Positions 43,981 through 50,459 of a DNA stretch of 50,459 bases are shown piece by piece. Numbering within the stretch: position 1 is the stretch's first letter; the number at the start of each line of letters is the position of its first letter. A model generated the notes under the pieces. It saw nothing but the letters and a program-made list of their open reading frames with translations. It did no database searches and had not been told where the DNA came from. Position numbers and translations under genes: made by a program. Source of the stretch: Archaeoglobaceae archaeon (GTDB taxonomy: Archaea > Halobacteriota > Archaeoglobi > Archaeoglobales > Archaeoglobaceae); the NCBI GenBank assembly GCA_026986375.1, contig JALSOQ010000007.1, forward strand, positions 1-50,459. The letters run 5' to 3'.

Positions 43981-45138
43981 ATGACGTTTAAGGAGGGTTT
44001 GGAGGACGTTATAGCTTGCAGGAGCAGCATAAGTAGGGTGGATGTGGAGAACGGCAAGGCTATTTTGGAGTATAGGGGTTACAGCATTCACGATCTCGCG
44101 AAGAATTCCTGCTACGAGGAGGTAGCTTACCTCTTACTTTTCGGTGAGCTTCCGAGCAGGAGTGAGTTGGAGGCTTTTAAGGAGGAACTCAAGGATTTGA
44201 GGGAGCTTCCGCCTCAAATAATAGGACTGCTTACCCATCTTCCTCCTTTCACGCATCCCATGGTAGTTCTGAGGACTGCGGTGTCATACTTGGGTTCGAT
44301 GGACAGATACATACACTACAAGAGCTATGAGCACAGCATAGAGAAGGCCAAGAGTTTGATAGCGAAGTTCCCGACGATAATCGCGTATTATCACAGAATT
44401 AGGCAGGGATTGGATCTCGTCCATCCCAACGACGATCTGGATCACGCGGCGAACTTCCTTTACATGCTATACGGCGAAGAGCCGACGGAACTCGAAGCGA
44501 GGTGCATAGATGTCGATTTCATACTTCACGCGGATCACGAGCTAAACGCGTCCACATTCGCCGCGAGGGTGGCCGCATCAACTCTTGCGGACATGTATGC
44601 TTGCATAGTCGCCGCGACCGGAACTCTTATGGGACCTTTACACGGTGGAGCGGCTCAGAAAGTGATAGAGATGTTCAGGGAGATTGCAGTCCCTTGGAGG
44701 GCCGAGGAATACGTCAAGGAGAAGCTGAGGAGGAAGGAGAGGATAATGGGGTTCGGACACAGAATATACAAGAACGTGATGGATCCGAGGACGATCGAAC
44801 TTAAAGCTCTCGCGAAGATGCTCGCGGAGCAGAAGGATTCGAAATGGTTCGAGATCGCCGAGGCTGTCGAGCAGGCGGCATACAAATACAAGAAGCTCCT
44901 GCCAAACGTGGACTTCTACTCCGCCTGCGTTTATGCGACTCTCGGAATTCCCGACGATCTGTTCATTCCCATGTTCGCCATGGGGAGGATAGCTGGCTGG
45001 ACCGCACACATAATAGAGCAATACGAGAACAACAGACTCCTCAGGCCGAGGGCTCTTTACGTCGGGCCGAAGGGCAGGAAATACATACCGATAGACCAGA
45101 GGGCAGACAAAACGGCAAGCGATATATACGAGGAGTAA
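43981..45138 (+). CDS. gltA: Citrate synthase
   Basis: The enzyme makes citrate from oxaloacetate and acetyl-CoA. In the 385-aa product the active-site residues lie in LHADHELNAST (His), GPLHGGAAQK with FGHRIYKNVMDPR (His), and NVDFYSACVYATLGIP (Asp). YRGYSIHDLA is the archaeal/Gram-positive type II-like start. GAGGTGG at 43969-43975 fits ATG 43981 better than the in-frame GTG 43972. It lies just after the AMP phosphorylase and 11 bases before the aminotransferase. Confidence 0.95.
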   Translation: MTFKEGLEDVIACRSSISRVDVENGKAILEYRGYSIHDLAKNSCYEEVAYLLLFGELPSRSELEAFKEELKDLRELPPQIIGLLTHLPPFTHPMVVLRTAVSYLGSMDRYIHYKSYEHSIEKAKSLIAKFPTIIAYYHRIRQGLDLVHPNDDLDHAANFLYMLYGEEPTELEARCIDVDFILHADHELNASTFAARVAASTLADMYACIVAATGTLMGPLHGGAAQKVIEMFREIAVPWRAEEYVKEKLRRKERIMGFGHRIYKNVMDPRTIELKALAKMLAEQKDSKWFEIAEAVEQAAYKYKKLLPNVDFYSACVYATLGIPDDLFIPMFAMGRIAGWTAHIIEQYENNRLLRPRALYVGPKGRKYIPIDQRADKTASDIYEE

Positions 45139-45149
45139 AACCTCGCTCT

Positions 45150-46313
45150 ATGTTCGAAATATCGGAGAGGTTGAGGAGACTTCCGCCTTACCTCTTCGCA
45201 GAGATAGACGAGATGAAGAAGAGGAAGGAGGAGGAAGGAGTAAAGGTCATAGATTTCGGCGTGGGAGATCCGGACATTCCCACTCCGAAGCACATAGTCG
45301 ATGCGATGAAGAAGGCAGTGGAAAAGCCTGAGAATCACAGGTATCCGAGTTACGAGGGTCTTTTGGAGTTCAGAAGGGCTGTTGCAGAGTTTTACGAGAG
45401 GAGGAAGGGTGTAAAGCTCGATCCGGAGAGGGAGGTTATATCGCTTATAGGTTCGAAGGAGGGAATAGCCCACCTCCCGCTGGCCTTCGTAAACGACGGG
45501 GATTACGTCCTCGTTCCGGATCCGGGGTATCCCGTTTATTATTCCTCGACGCTTTTGGCGGACGGGATTCCTTACAAGGTTCCGCTGAAAAAGGAAAACG
45601 GCTTTTTGCCCGATTTCGAATCGATTCCGGATGAAGTGGCAAAGAAGGCGAAGATAATGTTTCTGAACTATCCGAACAACCCCACATCGGCCGTGGCAGA
45701 GAAGGATTTCATAAAGGAGGCGATAGACTTCTGCAAAGATAGAGGAATAATTCTGGCCCACGATTTCGCATACGGCGAAATTACGTTCGACGGATACAGG
45801 GCTAAGAGCTTTTTGGAAGTGGACGGAGCTTTCGAAGTCTGCATAGAGTTCAACAGCCTTTCGAAGACGTTCAACATGACCGGGTGGAGGATCGGGTTTG
45901 CCGTTGGAAACGAGGAGATTCTGAAGGGTCTGCTGAAGGTCAAGACGAACGTGGATAGCGGAGTCTTTCAGGCGGTTCAGGAGGCGGCTATAGTTGCTTT
46001 GACCGGGAGTTACGAATGCATAGAGGAGAACTGCAGGATATATCAGGAGAGAAGGGACGTTCTTGTTAGAGGGCTGAGGGAGTTGGGATTGGAGGTGGAA
46101 AAGCCGAAGGCAACATTTTACGTCTGGTGCGAGGTGCCCGAAGGATACGACAGCATGGGATTCGCGAAGAAACTGCTCGAAGAAGCGGGAATTCTCGTAA
46201 CACCCGGTCTGGGGTTTGGGGAATACGGAGAAGGATTCGTGAGATTCGCTCTGACGAGGGACGTTAAAACTATAGAGGAGGCGATAGAAAGGCTAAAAAA
46301 TATAGAGTTATAA
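45150..46313 (+). CDS. dapL: LL-diaminopimelate aminotransferase-like PLP enzyme
   Basis: A 387-aa fold-type I aminotransferase. IDFGVGDPDIPTP (from residue 34), SKEGIAHLPLAFVNDGDYVLVPDPGYPVY, YPNNPT, the Schiff-base Lys239 in NSLSKTFNMTGWRIGF and FVRFALT are visible. This pattern fits archaeal LL-DAP aminotransferase (lysine synthesis), though a general aspartate/aromatic aminotransferase is possible. The frame is open for 102 codons upstream inside the citrate synthase gene, but ATG 45150 matches the family start (MFEISERLRRLPPYLFAEI). Confidence 0.88.
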   Translation: MFEISERLRRLPPYLFAEIDEMKKRKEEEGVKVIDFGVGDPDIPTPKHIVDAMKKAVEKPENHRYPSYEGLLEFRRAVAEFYERRKGVKLDPEREVISLIGSKEGIAHLPLAFVNDGDYVLVPDPGYPVYYSSTLLADGIPYKVPLKKENGFLPDFESIPDEVAKKAKIMFLNYPNNPTSAVAEKDFIKEAIDFCKDRGIILAHDFAYGEITFDGYRAKSFLEVDGAFEVCIEFNSLSKTFNMTGWRIGFAVGNEEILKGLLKVKTNVDSGVFQAVQEAAIVALTGSYECIEENCRIYQERRDVLVRGLRELGLEVEKPKATFYVWCEVPEGYDSMGFAKKLLEEAGILVTPGLGFGEYGEGFVRFALTRDVKTIEEAIERLKNIEL

Positions 46314-46365
46314 TATAATTTTGGAAAATCAAAAATTAATTAAAGCGTCCTTTCTAAATATCTCC

Positions 46366-46683
46366 ATGTTCGTGTTCGTTTACGTGACTTGCGAGAGTTT
46401 GGATGAGGCGAGAAAGATTGCGAGACATTTGCTCGAAAAAAGGCTCATAGCGTGTGCAAACATATTTCCCGTTCGATCCCTCTTTTGGTGGGAGGGGAAG
46501 ATAGAGGAGTGCAACGAGTTCGCGATAATAATGAAGACGAAGGCTGAGAAGTTCAAAGAGCTTAGAGAGGAGGCCAAAAAAGTTCACAGCTACTCCGTTC
46601 CTTGCATATGCGCCTTCGTAGTTGAAGAGGGGAACAGGGAGTTTTTGGATTGGATAGAAAAGACGGTTGAGCATGAGGGGTAA
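46366..46683 (+). CDS. cutA: CutA1 divalent-ion tolerance protein
   Basis: A 105-aa trimeric ferredoxin-like protein that binds copper and other divalent ions; its physiological role is still debated. It has FVYVTCESLDEARKIARHLLEKRLIACANIFPVRSLFWWEGKIEE (seen in pieces) and PCICAFVVEEGN. The ATG at 46366 gives the family start; an in-frame upstream TTG would add 15 residues with no support. The gene overlaps the nucleotidyltransferase gene by 11 bases. Confidence 0.94.
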   Translation: MFVFVYVTCESLDEARKIARHLLEKRLIACANIFPVRSLFWWEGKIEECNEFAIIMKTKAEKFKELREEAKKVHSYSVPCICAFVVEEGNREFLDWIEKTVEHEG

Positions 46684-47377
46684 AACAGCAACATACGGGG
46701 ATAGGAGGGAGGTGATCTACAGCAGAGAACACTGGGAAATCCTGAGGGAGAAGAGGGAGAGAGCGAGGGAGGTAATGGAGAGGTTGCGGGAGTTCGGGAT
46801 AGATTCCATTCTATACGGCTCGGTTGCGAGGGGGGATGTGAGCAAGGACAGCGACATCGACGTGTTCATTCCCTACCAAATTCCCTCATACAAAATAGAG
46901 CTCGCGCTCGAATGCTTCGAAATTTTGGAGAAGAGAATAGTTCAGGCAACTCCCAATTACGCGATAAAAGGAGAGTTCGTTCTGACGGACAACACGACCG
47001 TCAGCTTTCCGTTGGTTAAGATGAAGGAGAGGGAGCTCGACTTTTACAAGTTTGGAGGGGCTCTGAGCTACGAGGAACTCTTACACGATAAGAGGGTTGC
47101 GGGGGTTGATAAGAGGTTGGTGCTGATATACCCCACGGGCAGGGGGCACATAGAGATTCCGATAGACGAGATCCAGTCCGCAGAGGTCGCGAAGATTTTG
47201 GGTGTCTGCATCGAAATAGTTGAAGAGAGGAGGAGGGTTTTGGAGAGGAGAAGGGAAAAGGGTAGGACGGGTGTGTTTTTGTGCGAGAAGATACCGCTCG
47301 AATCGAACTTCGAAACCGTGCTGAAAATAATAGCGGAGAGGAATCCGGCCGTTAGGAAGAGGCTTTTGGATTTTTGA
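46673..47377 (+). CDS. Nucleotidyltransferase-fold protein
   Basis: A 235-aa protein with the pol-beta-type nucleotidyltransferase motif YGSVARGDVSKDSDIDVFIP near residues 46-65, where the GS, the DxD and the later acidic strand are all present. The rest (a YPTGRGHIEIPIDEI region, then an arginine-rich helix EERRRVLERRREKGR) does not match MNT, CCA-adding or kanamycin types I know. It may be an archaeal conserved protein adding a nucleotide to RNA or protein. It overlaps cutA and is tail-to-tail with the transporter (26-base overlap). Confidence 0.83.
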   Translation: MRGKTATYGDRREVIYSREHWEILREKRERAREVMERLREFGIDSILYGSVARGDVSKDSDIDVFIPYQIPSYKIELALECFEILEKRIVQATPNYAIKGEFVLTDNTTVSFPLVKMKERELDFYKFGGALSYEELLHDKRVAGVDKRLVLIYPTGRGHIEIPIDEIQSAEVAKILGVCIEIVEERRRVLERRREKGRTGVFLCEKIPLESNFETVLKIIAERNPAVRKRLLDF

Positions 47378-48050
47378 TAGCCTTCCAAGTGAACGTCGCT
47401 ATATACATGAAAGGAGTGTCGAGGAGGGCTATCGCCACCTTTATTACGTATTGGCCGAAGATCATGCTGAGCAGAACTTCGTTCGGAACGACTCCATAGA
47501 AGGCAAGAGTTATGAAGGTGCATGTGTCTATGAACTGGCTGACTATGGTGGAAGCGTTGTTTCTCAGCCACAGGTGCCTACCTTTCGTTTTCTCCTTCCA
47601 GAAGTGGAATGCATAGACGTCGTGGGTCTGGGAAAGGAGATACGCTACCATCGATGCGAACACGATCCTCTGAGTCAATCCGAATACCTTATCGAAAGCT
47701 TTGGCCGTATCTATTCCTACGGGAGCGGGTTTCCATAGCAGAGCGGTAACTATCGCGAGGACTGCCAAGACGTTCGCGAAGAATCCCGTTATTACGGCCT
47801 TCTTCCCGTATTCCTTACCGTATATTTCTCCCAAAACGTCGGTGATTAGGAATGTTGCGGAATAGACGATTACTCCAGCCGGAACCACTATGTTGCCGAC
47901 GGTGACGAGCTTCGAAGCGATTACGTTCGCGACAACCGTCAGTGAAGCGAATATGCCGATGGCTATCTCAACACCGTATTTTTCGGCCAGAGCCACCACG
48001 AGCGTTACCGCGCTCAGTGTTAAAATAACCCATGTAAAGAATTCTATCAC
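47352..48050 (-). CDS. Queuosine-precursor transporter family protein (VUT/YhhQ)
   Basis: A 232-aa membrane protein with about six hydrophobic helices. VIASKLVTVGNIVVPAGVIVYSATFLITDVLGEIYG is the YhhQ signature, and RNNASTIVSQFIDTCTFITLAF is the second signature with NxxS and QxxD. In bacteria it imports preQ0/preQ1. Archaea make archaeosine from preQ0, so it may scavenge that base. It is on the minus strand, with tRNA-Leu upstream and divergent. Confidence 0.88.
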   Translation of the reverse strand: MIEFFTWVILTLSAVTLVVALAEKYGVEIAIGIFASLTVVANVIASKLVTVGNIVVPAGVIVYSATFLITDVLGEIYGKEYGKKAVITGFFANVLAVLAIVTALLWKPAPVGIDTAKAFDKVFGLTQRIVFASMVAYLLSQTHDVYAFHFWKEKTKGRHLWLRNNASTIVSQFIDTCTFITLAFYGVVPNEVLLSMIFGQYVIKVAIALLDTPFMYIATFTWKAIKNPKASS

Positions 48051-48085
48051 GATCCATTTGCAGACCCTCGGGGAATTTAATGTTT

Positions 48086-48104
48086 CGGAAAAGTATAAAA
48101 TACC
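48086..48104 (+). promoter_or_regulatory. Promoter of tRNA-Leu
   Basis: CGGAAAAGTATAAAATACC is a clear BRE/TATA centred about 30 bases before the tRNA 5' end at 48127. Confidence 0.6.
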
Positions 48105-48126
48105 CTGACTGTGTTAATTAAATCGA

Positions 48127-48211
48127 GCGGGGGTTGCCGAGTCAGGACAAAGGCGCGGGATTTAGGGTCCCGTCCCGTAGGGGTTCGTGGGTTCAAATCC
48201 CACCCCCCGCA
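48127..48211 (+). tRNA. tRNA-Leu (anticodon TAG)
   Basis: An 85-base class II tRNA with acceptor GCGGGGG/CCCCCGC and discriminator A. The anticodon stem is CGGGA/TCCCG around loop TTTAGGG, giving anticodon TAG. A long variable arm (GTCCCGTAGGGGTT region) and T-arm GGGTTCAAATCC follow. No intron and no encoded CCA are seen. The last 19 bases lie antisense to the end of the VWA gene. Confidence 0.95.
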
Positions 48212-49452
48212 CTCCTCTTCATGTAGCTTCGAACGAAGAACCTCTTCAAATCGAGAGGATCCGCGAAGAAAAGTATGTGGGACTTTCCGCTTGCCTTCGC
48301 CATTCTGTTGCATAGCTCCAGGAACTTCCTGTCCTTCCCGAGCATTATTATGGTAAGGTGAGCATCGACGCTCCTCAAACCTTCGGCCTCCTTTATCGCG
48401 CATCTCCAAGGGGTCAGGTAGGGGTTGTAGCTCGACGTGGGTTCCCCGTCGGTGATTAGAAACACTATCTTGCTCCCTCTACTCTCTCTAAGTATCTCCC
48501 TCGCCTTCCTCAAAGCGAGGCCGATGTCCGTCCTTCCTCTCGCATCCAAGTTCAGTATCTCGTTGTCCTTTATCCTCCTGACGTTGTGGTTGAACGCCAC
48601 GACGTGCAACTCGTCGAAGCTGTTCCTCTTAATAGCGTTCTTCAAAGCCAAAGCGGCTTCTATCGCGCCTATTATCTTCTTGCCCCTCATCGAATCGCTG
48701 ACATCTATCAGCATCACGTAAACGCACTTCTCCGCGTGCTTTGGTCTTCTCGCAACGAAATCCTTCTCGTCTATGTTCAACTCCCTATCTCTCAAAGCGG
48801 ACTTCACGAGGGTCTCCTGAATATCCACCATGTCGAAAGTGTGAACGAACGGATCGAACTCGACCATCTCGTATCCTAAAAATACCGACATTCCCTCCTT
48901 CTCCGTCTCGTGCTCTCCGAAATCCTCGTTACCCAAATCTCGAAGCGAAAGCTGGAGGATCTTTTCACCCAAAAGCTTCTCCGCCTGACGGCTGAATAGT
49001 AAAACTCTCCTGTTAATTCTCTCTATTACCCCTTCTATGTATCCTTCCTCCATCAAATCTTTAACTATCTCCTCGTAGAAGTAGTTCACAAGATCGCTCG
49101 CGCTCAAATCCTCCCTCCTCAACTCTCCCCTCTTAAGCATGTCCTTTATCTCTTCCCACGCCTTCTGCCTCGCCCTCCTGTAATCCTCGATCTTGTCCAT
49201 CCAGAACGTGTTCACATAGCTGAAGTTCTTCAGTATCTCGTTGAAAAGGCTCGAAAACATGTCGAAGGACTGCTTGAGCTCCTCGTTGCTCAAATGCTTC
49301 TTTATGAATTCCGAAAGATCTATTTTCCCCTTCTCCCGATAATATGGGTTGAACATGGAATACAGTAGGTCCTTCGCCAAGTTCTGGTCTATGCCGCCTT
49401 CTTCCCTACACAACCCGCATTCAGGCTTCCCAATCGTAGCCGACATGGACAT
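48193..49452 (-). CDS. VWA-domain protein, partner of MoxR-type ATPase
   Basis: A 419-aa protein with a C-terminal von Willebrand A domain. The MIDAS is complete: DVSDSMRGKK, the Thr in GRTDIGLA and the Asp in ITDGEPTS. The N-terminal 200 residues are helical and charged, with ECGLC near residue 11. Such proteins act with MoxR/RavA-like AAA ATPases in metal insertion or complex assembly. The start overlaps the ATPase end by 32 bases. An ATG two codons later (49446) is better spaced from GGAAGG. The stop codon and last residues (AGGGI) come from sequence antisense to the tRNA-Leu T-arm and acceptor. Confidence 0.9.
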   Translation of the reverse strand: MSMSATIGKPECGLCREEGGIDQNLAKDLLYSMFNPYYREKGKIDLSEFIKKHLSNEELKQSFDMFSSLFNEILKNFSYVNTFWMDKIEDYRRARQKAWEEIKDMLKRGELRREDLSASDLVNYFYEEIVKDLMEEGYIEGVIERINRRVLLFSRQAEKLLGEKILQLSLRDLGNEDFGEHETEKEGMSVFLGYEMVEFDPFVHTFDMVDIQETLVKSALRDRELNIDEKDFVARRPKHAEKCVYVMLIDVSDSMRGKKIIGAIEAALALKNAIKRNSFDELHVVAFNHNVRRIKDNEILNLDARGRTDIGLALRKAREILRESRGSKIVFLITDGEPTSSYNPYLTPWRCAIKEAEGLRSVDAHLTIIMLGKDRKFLELCNRMAKASGKSHILFFADPLDLKRFFVRSYMKRSAGGGI

Positions 49453-50459
49453 ACCTTCCGAAATCCACCCTATCTATAAGGCCCGTGCAACGCTTTATGG
49501 ATTCGAGCAAAATCTCGAATGCGGAGTTCAACTCCTCTGGCCTCTTTGCGATGAGGACGAGGACTCTGTATAGGTTCTCGTATCTCCTGAAGTCTATTTC
49601 ATCCTCGACGCTCACCGGCTCTCCGCAGAGATCCGAAAGATCCTCCATAAGCTTTCCGAACAGATCTCTCGGTATCATTCCGTATATCTCGGTGCAAGTC
49701 CTGTTTATCGCCTCCTCCGTCAGCTTCACTATCACGTCGTCTTTCGAGACCTCATCCTCGTAGTCGAGTTCCATCCTGCTCCTCAAACCGAGCTTGACGA
49801 TCTCGTAATTTCTACCGTAATCTATCAGCATCGCCGCCTTTCTTCCCTTCCTCGTGGCGGAAGCTCTGAGGTGGTCGAAGAGCTTTATCGTAGCTCTGCA
49901 GGAAGGTTCGAGCTCAATTCTGCTCGCGATTCTGCATCCGTTCTTATCCCTCGCAAGCCTCACTATCCTCGCAAGAATCTTCAGATGCCACTCCGGCAGA
50001 ATCGCTCCGCTCTTGAGACTCATGTTCCTCAGTCCGATCTCGATCTCCTCCTCTAAAGTTTCCGGAGGACCTATGGGTATCTCCTCAACCCTATCCATTA
50101 AGGGCTCCTTTATGTCCGCCACTCCCTTGTAGTTTGCCGGATTCGTTGAGGCTATGAATATCGCGTCGATCTTCATCGGAACTATGTCCCCTTCCGGAGT
50201 GGTTATCTGCTTCTCCTCCAAAAGCTCGTGTAAAAGGGTCTGTAGTGCCGAAGGAATTGCTCCCAACTCGTCGAAATAGGCTATACCCCTGTGAGCCTTC
50301 AGAACCCTCCCCGGAGTGAAAACCTCTGGATGATCGAGATCGTAACCCTCTCTAATCTTCTGAATGCTTATTCCACCTATAAGCTGTCTCGTCGTCATCA
50401 TCGGATCTCCGGGGATCCTTATCCACTTCCTCAGAACCCATGTGAGCTCCACCACATCT
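49421..50459 (-). CDS. MoxR/ChlI-type AAA+ ATPase, C-terminal part (cut by window edge)
   Basis: At least 344 residues of an AAA+ protein are present. The open frame runs off the window edge; the GTG at 50455 is an internal Val, not a start. Walker B is GIAYFDELGAIP, followed by sensor-1 STNPANYKG, the arginine-finger region MDRVEEIPIGPP and an alpha-helical lid. Walker A lies beyond the window. The layout (DELGAIPSALQTLLHELLEEKQI, presensor insertions) resembles Mg-chelatase subunit I and MoxR. It is the first of a MoxR-VWA pair and probably remodels or loads a metalloprotein; the target is unknown. Confidence 0.88.
   Translation of the reverse strand, partial: DVVELTWVLRKWIRIPGDPMMTTRQLIGGISIQKIREGYDLDHPEVFTPGRVLKAHRGIAYFDELGAIPSALQTLLHELLEEKQITTPEGDIVPMKIDAIFIASTNPANYKGVADIKEPLMDRVEEIPIGPPETLEEEIEIGLRNMSLKSGAILPEWHLKILARIVRLARDKNGCRIASRIELEPSCRATIKLFDHLRASATRKGRKAAMLIDYGRNYEIVKLGLRSRMELDYEDEVSKDDVIVKLTEEAINRTCTEIYGMIPRDLFGKLMEDLSDLCGEPVSVEDEIDFRRYENLYRVLVLIAKRPEELNSAFEILLESIKRCTGLIDRVDFGRYVHVGYDWEA

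Noticed and set aside
44844-45149. 102-codon N-terminal extension of the aminotransferase
   Set aside because: It lies inside the citrate synthase gene in another frame, is arginine-rich and disordered-looking, and the family start MFEISERL is at 45150.
1-50459. CRISPR array or mobile element
   Set aside because: No regularly spaced identical repeats, transposase motif or terminal inverted repeats were seen. The CARF-like gene alone is not evidence for CRISPR, and the only mobile element found is the intein.

Overview
This window looks like the chromosome of a thermophilic euryarchaeon, most likely of the Archaeoglobales. The evidence is a group II chaperonin (thermosome), archaeal aIF5B, L7Ae, S28e and L24e, archaeal LeuRS, Dph2, Taw1, a DTD2-type D-aminoacyl-tRNA deacylase, AMP phosphorylase, and intron-less tRNAs without encoded CCA. 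Shine-Dalgarno sites are of the GGAGGTGAT type, TATA-box promoters are visible, and C/D box guide RNAs are present. The family-level assignment is inferred from gene content and remembered gene order, not from a search. No CRISPR array, insertion sequence, prophage or rRNA operon was seen. Almost all of the window is dense housekeeping coding sequence, so the unusual signals are small and lie mostly between genes.

Region by region. Positions 1-5983 hold the start of a hydantoinase/oxoprolinase gene, an AK6-type adenylate kinase, a purA-carB-thiamine-binding-protein operon and a TRIC-type channel. Positions 6082-9161 form an operon of ilvE, an ACT-domain protein, homoserine dehydrogenase and a prepilin peptidase. 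A purine permease, tRNA-Gln and the thermosome follow. Positions 12542-16185 on the minus strand carry a run that reads, in transcription order, unannotated 49-aa protein, hisC, taw1, dph2, small hydrolase. Positions 16384-24408 on the plus strand carry a double KaiC ATPase, two tandem C/D box RNAs, a CitG-like/DUF447 pair, a phosphodiesterase, sufC-sufB and an Lhr-type helicase. After a small membrane protein with a UGA at its third codon comes the minus-strand translation cluster: rpl7ae, rps28e, rpl24e, ndk and intein-containing infB. A DNA cytosine methyltransferase diverges from rpl7ae.

Positions 30498-40510 hold leuS, ubiD, a hydrogenase-type maturation protease, pepQ, guaA subunit B, aroD, two membrane proteins, hisF and acyP. 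From 40861 a plus-strand run gives a CARF-HTH regulator, dtdA, AMP phosphorylase, citrate synthase, an LL-DAP-type aminotransferase, cutA and a nucleotidyltransferase. The window closes with a queuosine-precursor-type transporter, tRNA-Leu, and a VWA/MoxR ATPase pair cut by the window edge.

The genes serve amino-acid synthesis (branched-chain, threonine, histidine, aromatic, lysine), nucleotide synthesis and salvage, Fe-S assembly, and translation with its quality control (tRNA charging, tRNA and EF2 modification, D-aa-tRNA deacylation). The best second-look items are the tandem C/D RNAs, the UGA-interrupted small membrane protein, a transporter whose reading frame runs 30 codons past its only usable start, a VWA gene that ends inside an antisense tRNA, and several inverted repeats in divergent promoters.
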